Shown in pieces: positions 1-6,897 of a stretch of DNA of 64,000 bases; positions within the stretch are counted from its first letter, which is position 1; every line of letters starts with the position of its first letter. Position numbers and translations under genes: made by a program. The notes under the pieces were generated by a model. The model did no database searches. It saw nothing but the letters and a program-made list of their open reading frames with translations, and had not been told where the DNA came from. This DNA is from Halomonas sp. TD01 (GTDB lineage Bacteria > Pseudomonadota > Gammaproteobacteria > Pseudomonadales > Halomonadaceae), in NCBI RefSeq assembly GCF_923868895.1, contig NZ_OV350343.1:2170001-2234000 (forward strand), read 5' to 3'.

Positions 1-171
1 CATACATGGCTAATTTCCAGCAATCCTTTTGATGTGATTGGAGCAACGCATGCAGGCTTACACAGCGCCTGGGTGCGCCGCCACCCTGATGCGCCGTTCG
101 ACCCCTGGGGTGGAGAGCCAGACATGACTATCGCTGATCTTGAATCCTTCGCCTACCGCTTACTTAAATAA
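1..171 (+). CDS. Haloacid dehalogenase-type (HAD) hydrolase, C-terminal end (5' partial)
   Basis: An open frame enters from the left edge and stops at TAA 169-171, giving the last 56 residues. The run SSNPFDVIGATHAGLHSAWV followed by the FDPWGGEPD segment is typical of the C-terminal catalytic part of type II 2-haloacid dehalogenase-like HAD proteins, where the Ser/Asn and Asp residues complete the active site. Such enzymes hydrolyse small halogenated acids or phosphoesters; the substrate cannot be told from this fragment. The N-terminal nucleophile Asp lies outside the window. DUF302 follows 27 bp downstream in the same direction. Confidence 0.75.
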   Translation, partial: HTWLISSNPFDVIGATHAGLHSAWVRRHPDAPFDPWGGEPDMTIADLESFAYRLLK

Positions 172-198
172 CGGTATCCCACATATTAAGGAGATTGT

Positions 199-654
199 AT
201 GCGTTTTGCTTACTATGCCGCAGTAGCTGCCCTATCAATCATGGCTCAACCTGCATTAGCATCCTCTTCAATGGGAATTGAGCATGTTGATAGTGAGAGC
301 TCATTTGAGCAGGTAACCGGCCAGCTTAGCTCAGCACTTGAGGAAAAAGGGCTTATGTTGGTGGCAAGTATTGATCATGCTAAAAATGCTGCCAACAACG
401 AGCTGTCGCTGCCTGCCACCACGACGTTTATTTTCGGTAATCCTAACGTTGGCACCCCGATGATGCAGTGTAATGGCAGCGTCGCGTTAGATTTGCCGCA
501 AAAAATGGTCGTGCGCGAAACAGATGATGGCGTGCGTATCGAATGGAATGACCCGCATTATCTCGCCGAGCGCCACCGCCTGGAGGAGTGCGATTTACCG
601 CTCGATAATGTGGCTAATGTATTGCGCGATGTGGCCGAAAGTGCGGCTCAGTAG
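199..654 (+). CDS. DUF302 domain protein, exported
   Basis: 151 aa with an N-terminal signal peptide (hydrophobic core about residues 5-18, cleavage likely after ALA at about 19-21) and a single DUF302 domain over most of the rest. The pattern F...V...LEEKGL.....IDHA, then TTTFIFGNPNVGTPMMQ and LDLPQKMVV is characteristic of DUF302. The family has a small alpha/beta fold, often periplasmic, with no established biochemical role. A good ribosome site (AAGGAG) precedes the ATG. It follows the HAD gene closely and may be cotranscribed. Family assignment is firm; function is unknown. Confidence 0.8.
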   Translation: MRFAYYAAVAALSIMAQPALASSSMGIEHVDSESSFEQVTGQLSSALEEKGLMLVASIDHAKNAANNELSLPATTTFIFGNPNVGTPMMQCNGSVALDLPQKMVVRETDDGVRIEWNDPHYLAERHRLEECDLPLDNVANVLRDVAESAAQ

Positions 655-739
655 TATCGTGAACGCAGCAGCGTAAAGGCTGTCAATATGCCCAATGGCC
701 GCGCATAATGATGGCCTTTTAATCAGTTAGGAAGCTAGC

Positions 740-1087
740 ATGTCGGAAAAAATTTATTGTATCGCCAGCTTTAAGCCCAAAGCTGGAAAAGAAGAAGCGG
801 TATTTAAAGCGCTGCAATCATTAGAGCCAAACACCCATCGCGAAGACGCTTGTATTCACTACACTGTGACTCGGCAAATCGATAACCCGTTTGCCCAGGG
901 CACCAGCTACCCAATCGTGTTTCATGAAATTTGGGCTAGCCGTGAAGAGTTTGAAGCCCACTGTCAGCGCAAAGAGATTCAAGATTTTTTCGCTAAGCAC
1001 GTCGAATCACCCGACGGCGATATTGAAGATGCCAATGTGTGTGTTTATACCGACGAACCGTGGAATTTTGATGCTCCCAAGGTGTAA
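740..1087 (+). CDS. Antibiotic biosynthesis monooxygenase (ABM) family protein, YgiN/LsrG-like
   Basis: 115 aa, one ABM dimeric ferredoxin-like domain: N-terminal strand YCIASFKPKAGKEEA, central ...IVFHEIWASREEFEAHCQR and a C-terminal strand ANVCVYTDEPW. ABM proteins include YgiN (quinol monooxygenase) and LsrG (phospho-AI-2 isomerase), and are cofactor-free. The gene ends 54 bp before luxS on the same strand, so an AI-2 related role is possible, but that is context inference only; a quinol monooxygenase is equally compatible. The start at 740 is preceded by a purine-rich AGGAAG. Confidence 0.75.
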   Translation: MSEKIYCIASFKPKAGKEEAVFKALQSLEPNTHREDACIHYTVTRQIDNPFAQGTSYPIVFHEIWASREEFEAHCQRKEIQDFFAKHVESPDGDIEDANVCVYTDEPWNFDAPKV

Positions 1088-1141
1088 AAAGCACTAAAGG
1101 TGTAGAATAAGTAAGCGTTGTACCAAGATGACGGAGCCAAC

Positions 1142-1609
1142 ATGACTGAAAAGAAAATGAACGTTGAAAGCTTTAACTTGGATCATACCAAGGTAAAAGC
1201 ACCTTACGTGCGTTTGGCCGATATTAAAGAAGGCCAAAATGGCGACCGTATTCACAAGTATGATCTGCGTATTTGCCAGCCCAACAAAGAGCACATGGAG
1301 ATGCCCGCGCTGCACTCCCTGGAGCACTTGATGGCTGAGATGTCGCGTAATCACACCGACAAAGTGGTTGATATCAGTCCGATGGGTTGCCAAACCGGTT
1401 TTTACATCGCGATGATTAACCACGATGATTATGACGGCGTGCTAAGCATTATCGAGCAAACACTCAACGACGTGCTGACCGCCACAGAAGTGCCCGCCTG
1501 CAATGAGATGCAGTGTGGCTGGGCCGCTAGCCACAGCCTGGAAGGTGCCCAAAAGCTAGCCAAAGGCTTGCTGGCTAAGCGCAGTGAGTGGACCGAAGTA
1601 TTTGCTTAA
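1142..1609 (+). CDS. luxS: S-ribosylhomocysteine lyase (autoinducer-2 synthase)
   Basis: LuxS cleaves S-ribosylhomocysteine to homocysteine and DPD, the AI-2 precursor, in the activated methyl cycle. At 155 aa it has the normal family length. The zinc site is visible as HSLEH (residues 58-62) plus Cys125 in [12 protein letters not shown], and the catalytic Cys83 lies in MGCQTGFY. I chose the ATG at 1142 because GGAG at 1134-1137 sits just upstream; a TTG extension to 1118 is less likely. An ABM-family gene lies immediately upstream and a hairpin terminator follows. Confidence 0.95.
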   Translation: MTEKKMNVESFNLDHTKVKAPYVRLADIKEGQNGDRIHKYDLRICQPNKEHMEMPALHSLEHLMAEMSRNHTDKVVDISPMGCQTGFYIAMINHDDYDGVLSIIEQTLNDVLTATEVPACNEMQCGWAASHSLEGAQKLAKGLLAKRSEWTEVFA

Positions 1610-1640
1610 ACGGTCAATGTAAGCACGTAATATCGGTAAT

Positions 1641-1664
1641 ACGCCTCCTTATTGGGGGCGTTTT
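1641..1664 (+). terminator. Rho-independent terminator after luxS
   Basis: An 8-bp stem, ACGCCTCC (1641-1648) pairing with GGGGGCGT (1654-1661, one G-U), closes a 5-nt loop and runs into TTTT. It lies 32 bp after the luxS stop codon. Confidence 0.7.
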
Positions 1665-1752
1665 AGTGTTAGTCCATTAACCAATGGAAAACGCCGAATA
1701 ACGGTGACATGCTGGCACCACAAGCACACTCACTGGCTGGCGGGGCATTGAA

Positions 1753-2364
1753 ATGCTATTGGATACGTGGCTGTTATACCTAGTCGCCTGCATAGGCTTA
1801 TCGCTTTCGCCAGGGCCGAACGGTCTGCTTGCGCTTACTCATGGTGCATTGCATGGCAGCCGTAAAACGCTCTTTACCATCGCCGGTGGTGCTACTGGGT
1901 TCATCCTGATTATTGCCTTGTGCCTATTTGGCATTGGTGCACTGCTCAAGTCATCAGTAATTTGGCTAACCGTATTGAAATGGGTAGGCGGGGCTTACCT
2001 TGTTTGGTTGGGTATTCAGCTATGGCGCTCACCGCCCATTAATGGGGAAATTGATGTAACGGCTAGTCGCGCAAGCGGGTGGCATCTGTATCGTCAAGGT
2101 ACGTTATCCTCGATTACCAACCCTAAAGTACTGCTGTTTTTCAGTGCGTTTCTGCCCCAGTTTATCGACCCGCAAGGTAGTTTAATCCTGCAGTTTTTTG
2201 TGCTGGCAGGCACCTTTGTGGCTATTGAATGCATAGTTGAAGGCCTGCTTGCCAATATGGCTAACCGGATTCGCCACTGGTTGAAGCACGTAGGCCGCGG
2301 CTTTAATCGCACTTGTGGTGGAATTTTCATCGCCATTGGTGCGGCGCTTCCGTTAAGAGCGTGA
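1753..2364 (+). CDS. LysE/RhtB family amino-acid exporter
   Basis: 203 aa integral membrane protein with about six hydrophobic segments and the LysE/RhtB N-terminal signature (CIGLSLSPGPNGLLAL, residues about 13-28) followed by GALHGSRKT. Members export lysine, homoserine, threonine or related amino acids from the cytoplasm by proton antiport; the substrate cannot be assigned. Length matches RhtB-type exporters. It is transcribed toward the pyrophosphatase pseudogene, and a 15-bp hairpin separates the two. Confidence 0.88.
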   Translation: MLLDTWLLYLVACIGLSLSPGPNGLLALTHGALHGSRKTLFTIAGGATGFILIIALCLFGIGALLKSSVIWLTVLKWVGGAYLVWLGIQLWRSPPINGEIDVTASRASGWHLYRQGTLSSITNPKVLLFFSAFLPQFIDPQGSLILQFFVLAGTFVAIECIVEGLLANMANRIRHWLKHVGRGFNRTCGGIFIAIGAALPLRA

Positions 2365-2428
2365 AGTGTAAAAGTGCCGCTATTGCTAATGGTTAAACAT
2401 GGGGGAAGGCATAGAAGGTAAGGCATAG

Positions 2429-2464
2429 AACATCACTGCTCTATCAGTAGAGCAGTGATGTTTA
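2429..2464. terminator. Strong hairpin between convergent lysE-type gene and pyrophosphatase pseudogene
   Basis: A perfect 15-bp inverted repeat: left arm 2429-2443, loop TCAG (2444-2447), right arm 2448-2462, followed by TTT. On the other strand the arm starts with AA rather than a long T tract. It lies between the 3' ends of two convergent genes, so it probably terminates both; the T tract is short. Confidence 0.65.
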
Positions 2465-2629
2465 AGCGATTTAAACCACGACGGTGTTATTTGATCAGGT
2501 TATTGCGTGGCTTGAAAATTCTCAGCAGCTGCTTCTAGTACGGCTAACGCTGATTCGGCATCTTCAAACCCTAGACCTTCCATACCACCATCAGGGCCTT
2601 TGTAATTTGCAAACCAGATATCAACAATC

Positions 2630-2656
2630 TGAATCGCCCCAGGTTTCATAGACACC
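2630..2656 (+). repeat. Left terminal inverted repeat of the IS3-family element
   Basis: 27 bp beginning TGAATCGCCCC and ending TAGACACC; it pairs with 3837-3863 at 22 of 27 positions. The target duplicate ATC lies just outside at 2627-2629. Confidence 0.9.
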
Positions 2657-2691
2657 TCCAGGCCCTATACTAAAGGTATCTAGGAGGAACC

Positions 2692-2970
2692 ATGAGCCAT
2701 CCCCGCTACACTGAAGAATTCAAAATCGAAGCCGTCAAACAAGTGGTAGAGCGCGGCCATCGCGTGGCCGAGGTCGCTGAGCGGCTAGGCGTGTCAGGTC
2801 ACAGCCTGTACAACTGGATTAAGCGATACGATAAGCCGGTAGAACAACGGCAAGAGGATGATGATCTCCAAGCTGAAAACCGTCGTTTGAAGGCCGAACT
2901 CAAACGCGTATTAGAAGAGCGAGACATATTAAAAAAGGCCACCGCGTACTTCGCCAGGGAGTCCGACTGA
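2692..2970 (+). CDS. IS3-family transposase OrfA (helix-turn-helix protein)
   Basis: 92 aa. An N-terminal helix-turn-helix of the HTH_Tnp_1 type (RYTEEFKIEAVKQVVERGH, then VAERLGVSGHSLYNWIK) binds the element ends. It is followed by a leucine-zipper-like coiled coil (LQAENRRLKAELKRVLEER) for multimerisation and the common ILKKATAYFA ending. A consensus AGGAGG precedes the ATG at 2692. OrfA alone is usually a regulator; the active transposase is the OrfAB fusion made by -1 frameshifting at 2931-2937. Confidence 0.95.
   Translation: MSHPRYTEEFKIEAVKQVVERGHRVAEVAERLGVSGHSLYNWIKRYDKPVEQRQEDDDLQAENRRLKAELKRVLEERDILKKATAYFARESD
2931..2937 (+). other. Programmed -1 frameshift site (A AAA AAG) in the IS3-family element
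   Basis: In the orfA frame the heptamer reads A AAA AAG, the classic slippery configuration of IS3 elements. After a -1 slip the frame continues without a stop from 2937 (GHRVLRQGVRLRYAF...) into orfB and to its end at 3845, giving one OrfAB transposase. Confidence 0.88.
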
Positions 2971-3017
2971 GGTACGCGTTTATTCAAAATTATTCGAGCC
3001 AATATTCGGTACGTCGC

Positions 3018-3845
3018 TTGTGTCAGATGATGGCAGTGCACCCCAGCGGTTACTACGCATGGTGTAAAAAAGCGCTCTCTAATCGAGCGCGGGAAGATGA
3101 GCGCTTGCTGGGATTGATCAAGCACTCCTGGCTTGAAAGCGGCGGTGTATATGGCTATCGCAAGGTCTACCAGGACTTGCGTGAAGCTGGCGAAGCTTGT
3201 GGGAAGCACCGTGTGGCGCGTCTTATGAATAGGGAAGGTTTACGCTCTCAGACGGGCTATCGACGACGCCCTGGCGGCTATGGCGATGGGAAACCGACTG
3301 CCGTATCCCCTAACCATTTAGACCGTCAGTTTGAAGTAACAGCGCCAAATATTGCTTGGGTGACGGACATCACGTACATCCGCACTTACGAAGGCTGGCT
3401 TTACCTATCGGTAGTTATCGACCTGTTTTCCCGTCAAGTGATTGGCTGGTCGATGAAGTCTCGCATGACTACGGAGTTGGCACTGGATGCTTTGTTATCA
3501 GCAGTCTGGCGACGCAAGCCACAAGGAACGGTGATGGTGCATTCGGATCAAGGGAGCCAGTTTAGCAGTGGAGACTGGCAAAGCTTTCTGAAAGCGAATT
3601 GCTTGGTAGGCAGTATGAGCCGACGTGGTAACTGTCATGACAACGCCGTTGCTGAAAGCTTCTTTCAACTTCTCAAGCGGGAGCGAATCAAGCGACAGAT
3701 TTATTCAACACGCGAAGCGGCTAGACGTGACGTGTTCAATTACATTGAAATGTTTTACAACCCAAAGCGCCGACACGGCACAAGTGATAACTTGTCACCG
3801 GTTGATTATGAAAGGCGTTACTTTAAGAGCCTAACGGGTGTCTAA
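3018..3845 (+). CDS. IS3-family transposase OrfB (DDE integrase core)
   Basis: 275 aa from a nominal TTG at 3018, but it is normally translated as the C-terminal part of OrfAB, whose -1 frame is open from 2937. It has the HTH_21 region (SWLESGGVYGYRKVYQDL, then RLMNREGLRSQ) and an rve integrase core with all DDE elements: first Asp in VTDITYIRTYEGWLYLSVV, second Asp in VHSDQGSQF, and Glu in NCHDNAVAESFF. It ends just inside the right inverted repeat. No frameshift or stop suggests decay. Confidence 0.93.
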   Translation: MCQMMAVHPSGYYAWCKKALSNRAREDERLLGLIKHSWLESGGVYGYRKVYQDLREAGEACGKHRVARLMNREGLRSQTGYRRRPGGYGDGKPTAVSPNHLDRQFEVTAPNIAWVTDITYIRTYEGWLYLSVVIDLFSRQVIGWSMKSRMTTELALDALLSAVWRRKPQGTVMVHSDQGSQFSSGDWQSFLKANCLVGSMSRRGNCHDNAVAESFFQLLKRERIKRQIYSTREAARRDVFNYIEMFYNPKRRHGTSDNLSPVDYERRYFKSLTGV

Positions 3846-4519
3846 AATATCCGGGGCGATTCAATCTGGCTAACACCAGGGAACTCACTATCGAGTTGCT
3901 GCATACTTTCAATATGAGCAAACGGTGAATCCTGGGTAAGTACTGCCACCAGTTTGTCGTCTTGTTCACCGTCATCTAGCATTTTTAAAACGCCAATGAC
4001 GCGGACATCAACGACTGCACCGCGCGGTATCGCCTGACCTAATACGATGACATCCAATGGGTCACCATCACCCCCAAGTTCTTTGGGCAGGGCAGTACCA
4101 GGAATGGCGCCGTAATTTCCGGGGTAACCCAAGTAATTCACGACGCGCGGCTCGCCGTCTTTATACTCCCAATAAACCGCGTTTGGGTCTTCTTTGCTAA
4201 CTTCCCATTTGGCAGATGTGCCTGTTGGTATCTCGATAATGGCGTTAGCAAAACCATTGCTATTAATGGCATCCATCGCCATTAAATCGTGATTGCCCAC
4301 AATGTTGAAATCATCTTTCAGGGTCATGTTTGAGGTATAAGGCGTTGTTTCAGAAAAAGCTAAATTGCCTAATGACTCTGCATGCGCTGCGGACGTTAAC
4401 ATTGAGATGCTTATGACACCTGCAAGTAATAGTTTGTTATGCATGATCATTCCCATGAGCGATTTAATTTATCAAACCTTATCAGGGGGGAATGACGGAT
4501 TAGTGACAAGTTCAAGGCG

Positions 4520-5179
4520 TTAAGCGGGATCAATGGTTAGCAGTAGCCGCTTTTGTCCTTCATCCAAAGAAGGGCTGCGGTGTACTAGGCCATGTTCTTC
4601 ACAGCCTACCCAGCCACTGCCTTTTATTAACGCGATGTCACCAGCCTGCAAACGCTGAATGGCAGTTGGGTCGTTGATAATCTCGGGGCGACTAGGCGTT
4701 GGGGCACCCAGCCCTGCGCGGTTAATCGCATTTTCAGGCAACCACTCGCTGCCTGGGCCAACATAGGTGGTCACTAAACGTACTGGCAAGTTGTCGCAAT
4801 GAAAACGTGGACACATCGCCGCCGTTAATAAGCGTAGTCGAATGCCCACAGTATCGGTATCAAACAGGAACGCGATGGCTTCAGCGACGGTTGCAACATC
4901 GTCAACCAGCGGCTCTCCTGCTGCTGGTTCAGGTAGCTTACGGCGTAAATCATTTTTAAAGTCCTCTGTAGGGCTGCCAAGCCATGCGTATTGCCAGTCC
5001 CGCGAGGTCTGACACTGTGCGTTTGCGCTTAGCGCTACATCAGCGGGCAGGGCGCGTTGCAGAATGGCGATATTAATCTGCTCTTCAAAAATACGTGGCA
5101 GTACGCTGATGTCAGTATCCAGTGCGGCGTGTTGTGGTAGTACCCAAGATGCAGCCTGGTAAGAGTGTGGGGTGGGCAT
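4520..5179 (-). CDS. DUF1826 protein, Zur-linked; candidate Fe(II)/2-oxoglutarate oxygenase fold
   Basis: 219 aa, soluble, no signal peptide. The sequence matches DUF1826, a family often found in Zur-regulated zinc-starvation clusters and without a known function. The C-terminal half holds H127-x-D129 (PRFHCDNLPVRLVTTY), then H200 (HGLVHRSP) and R211 (KRLLLTI), with 11 residues between His and Arg. That is the metal- and 2-oxoglutarate-binding pattern of the double-stranded beta-helix oxygenases; assigning that chemistry is my inference. The gene is divergent from dksA2-cobW-folE2 across a Zur-like palindrome. A good SD (CAGGAGA) precedes the ATG. Confidence 0.82.
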   Translation of the reverse strand: MPTPHSYQAASWVLPQHAALDTDISVLPRIFEEQINIAILQRALPADVALSANAQCQTSRDWQYAWLGSPTEDFKNDLRRKLPEPAAGEPLVDDVATVAEAIAFLFDTDTVGIRLRLLTAAMCPRFHCDNLPVRLVTTYVGPGSEWLPENAINRAGLGAPTPSRPEIINDPTAIQRLQAGDIALIKGSGWVGCEEHGLVHRSPSLDEGQKRLLLTIDPA

Positions 5180-5243
5180 GTAGGTCTCCTGTTACGTTTA
5201 GCAGTGCATTAGCATTGAGAGGTTAGGTCGCAGAGCTCTATTT

Positions 5244-5256
5244 GTTATGTTATAAC
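5244..5256. promoter_or_regulatory. Putative Zur box between DUF1826 gene and dksA2
   Basis: The palindrome GTTAT-GTT-ATAAC (5244-5256) resembles the core of the gammaproteobacterial Zur operator, TGTTATAnTATAACA. It lies 25 bp before the TTG start of dksA2 and 64 bp before the divergent DUF1826 gene, so one site could repress both directions when zinc is sufficient. The downstream content (DksA2, CobW, FolE2) is the classic Zur regulon, which supports the call. Confidence 0.7.
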
Positions 5257-5281
5257 GTTTTTATCAATAGGAGGCCATACA

Positions 5282-5767
5282 TTGCAACCCGATATCAATC
5301 AGTCAATAACTGCCAGAACAGATAGTGGCGCTGAATTCCTAGATGCAAAAAAAGCTGAGGAAGCTTTGCTGTTGACCTCATCAGCAGACGAGTACATGAA
5401 TGCCGCACAGCTTGCGTTTTTCCGTCAGCGGCTTTTGAACGAACGTGCGGAGCTTGAGGCGCATTTAAACGAGGTGAAAACGGCTATCGCCTCCCATGAG
5501 AGAGATAGCGACGAGGCTGACCAGGCGTCGTTTGAGGAGGAGCTACGGTTGTCACTTCGCCAAGCAGATCGCGAAAGTCGGTTGATCAATAATATTGATG
5601 CAGCATTACAGCGTATCGAAAATGGTGAGTACGGCTTCTGTGAAGAAACTGGCGAGCCCATTGGTATTCAACGCCTACTTTTTCGTCCAACGGCAAAACT
5701 TTGCATTGAAGCAAAGGAGCGCCAGGAGCGTAAAGAGCACCATTTCCGCAAGGCAAGGGGGGAGTGA
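5282..5767 (+). CDS. dksA2: DksA2-type RNA polymerase-binding protein with a two-cysteine (zinc-independent) finger
   Basis: 161 aa DksA/TraR protein. It has the coiled-coil with an acidic tip DEADQA (D77, D80, A82, matching DxxDxA) that reaches into the RNA polymerase secondary channel. In the C-terminal finger only Cys120 and Cys141 of the usual four remain; the other two are Thr123 and Ala144. This is the pattern of P. aeruginosa DksA2, which works without zinc when DksA cannot be loaded. The start is TTG: AGGAGG at 5269-5274 is spaced 7 nt from it and no in-frame ATG fits. Its TGA overlaps the ATG of the GTPase gene. Confidence 0.9.
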   Translation: MQPDINQSITARTDSGAEFLDAKKAEEALLLTSSADEYMNAAQLAFFRQRLLNERAELEAHLNEVKTAIASHERDSDEADQASFEEELRLSLRQADRESRLINNIDAALQRIENGEYGFCEETGEPIGIQRLLFRPTAKLCIEAKERQERKEHHFRKARGE

Positions 5768-6897
5768 TGCAGTTCTCCACGCTGACACCGGTTAACGTGC
5801 TGACCGGTTTTTTAGGTAGTGGCAAGACAACGCTACTCAATCGCTGGGTACGCCAAGCGTCAATGCGAAACACGCTAATCGTGATTAATGAGTTTGGTGA
5901 TATTGGTCTTGATCATCAGTTGATTACGCAAAGTGATGAGCAAGCGGTGGTGGAGATGAGTAGCGGCTGTTTGTGCTGCACATTGCGAGGAGACTTGAGC
6001 CGCACGTTACAGCAGGCCATTGACGCGCTTCTGGCAGAAGGAAAGCCAGCACCTGCCCGTGTTGTCATTGAAACCACAGGTCTTGCCGATCCCGCACCGA
6101 TTTTACAGCTGTTAATGACCGATCATTGGCTTGCTCACCGTTTCCAGTTGGATAGCGTGGTGTGCTGTGTAGACGCCGCGAACGGTGAGTCAACGTTGCA
6201 AGCGCATCGTGAGTCACAGCGTCAGGTAGCGATAGCAGACCGATTACTCATCACCAAAACTGACCTGGTCGACGAAGTCCGCCTAACACCACTGGCTAAC
6301 CAACTGGCGTCCATCAATCCGGCAGCAGAGCAGTGGCAGGTAGTGAACGGTAATCTTTCGCCTGAGTTGTTGGTAGGCGCAGGGCTTTTGCGTCGCGATT
6401 CTCAACGATACCAGGTAGACCAGTGGCTTAAATCAGCACGTTATAGCGTTCTCTATGCCACAGATGTCGAGCATGAGAAGAGTCAGCAGAGTGTCAATAG
6501 CGCTGCTTTTATGCAGCCCACTAGTCAGCCAACGTTGACTCGTCATGGAGAGAATATCAATGCGTTTTGTTTTTGCGTCGAGGCGCTAATTACGCCAGAG
6601 GCTCTAGAAAATTGGCTAGATCTGTTGATGTTGCTGATGGGCGAGAAAATGCTACGCATTAAAGCAATTGTGCACCTTACCGATCGAGAGGAACCGTTGG
6701 CGTTGCATGGCGTCCAGCACATTTTTCATCCGCCGACGCCCCTGCCTATGCATTGTGTTAGTGACCGCATTTCTCGGTTTGTTTTCATTACTCAAAACGT
6801 CGCGCCTGCCACTGTGGGCGAGCTTTATAGTTTTTTCACACCCTCTGTCGCACCAACGATCTCATCAACGATCTCACCCACTAACGAGGCAATTTAA
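5767..6897 (+). CDS. CobW/COG0523-family G3E GTPase (zinc metallochaperone)
   Basis: 376 aa. The P-loop GFLGSGKTT (residues 14-22) and the metal-binding CxCC motif CLCC (68-71) identify a COG0523 GTPase; a guanine-specificity TKTD follows near residue 158. The C-terminal CobW_C domain ends in a metal-rich stretch containing LHGVQHIFHPP. Zur-controlled members (ZigA/ZNG type) deliver scarce zinc to client enzymes. The start at 5767 overlaps the dksA2 stop (TGATG) and the stop overlaps the folE2 start (TAATG), so the three genes are translationally coupled. The particular client is not evident; this is not a cobalamin-synthesis context. Confidence 0.9.
   Translation: MQFSTLTPVNVLTGFLGSGKTTLLNRWVRQASMRNTLIVINEFGDIGLDHQLITQSDEQAVVEMSSGCLCCTLRGDLSRTLQQAIDALLAEGKPAPARVVIETTGLADPAPILQLLMTDHWLAHRFQLDSVVCCVDAANGESTLQAHRESQRQVAIADRLLITKTDLVDEVRLTPLANQLASINPAAEQWQVVNGNLSPELLVGAGLLRRDSQRYQVDQWLKSARYSVLYATDVEHEKSQQSVNSAAFMQPTSQPTLTRHGENINAFCFCVEALITPEALENWLDLLMLLMGEKMLRIKAIVHLTDREEPLALHGVQHIFHPPTPLPMHCVSDRISRFVFITQNVAPATVGELYSFFTPSVAPTISSTISPTNEAI

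Larger units (their letters stand above)
2630..3863 (+). mobile_element. Complete IS3-family insertion sequence (1234 bp)
   Basis: The ends are imperfect 27-bp inverted repeats starting TGAATCGCCCC (2630-2656 and 3837-3863, 22 of 27 matching). They are flanked by a 3-bp direct duplication ATC at 2627-2629 and 3864-3866. Inside are orfA and orfB in the 0 and -1 frames with an A6G slippery heptamer. Size, frame arrangement, DDE motifs and 3-bp duplication fit the IS3 family, probably the IS3 subgroup. All parts needed for transposition look intact, so the insertion may be recent. Confidence 0.95.
2500..4444 (-). pseudogene. ppa: Exported inorganic pyrophosphatase gene interrupted by an IS3-family element
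   Basis: The N-terminal part (4444 down to 3864) encodes a signal peptide (MHNKLLLAGV... cleaved near AHA) and a family I pyrophosphatase body with the signature DGDPLDVIVLG. Its frame then runs into IS DNA and stops at 3842. The missing C-terminus (VDIWFANYKGPDGG to the TAA at 2500-2502) lies on the other side of the element. Removing 2630-3863 and one ATC duplicate restores ...GVSQIVDIWFANYKG..., a 708-bp, 235-codon frame without a stop. The start at 4444 has GGGA upstream; ATGs at 4456 and 4450 are alternatives. The intact protein would hydrolyse pyrophosphate outside the cytoplasm. The truncated product, if made, lacks the last 40 or so residues and is probably inactive. Confidence 0.9.

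Noticed and set aside
1094..1423. Antisense ORF of 109 codons over luxS
   Set aside because: Shadow of a strongly recognised luxS; no SD or family resemblance.
2500..2649. Small minus-strand ORF (49 codons) with an ATG and GGAGG-like site
   Set aside because: It is the displaced 3' end of the pyrophosphatase gene; the ATG and SD come from the IS terminal repeat and its sequence joins in frame with 3864 after removal of the element.
5425..5661. Antisense ORFs across dksA2 and other real genes
   Set aside because: No start signals or protein family resemblance; they mirror codon bias of the real genes.
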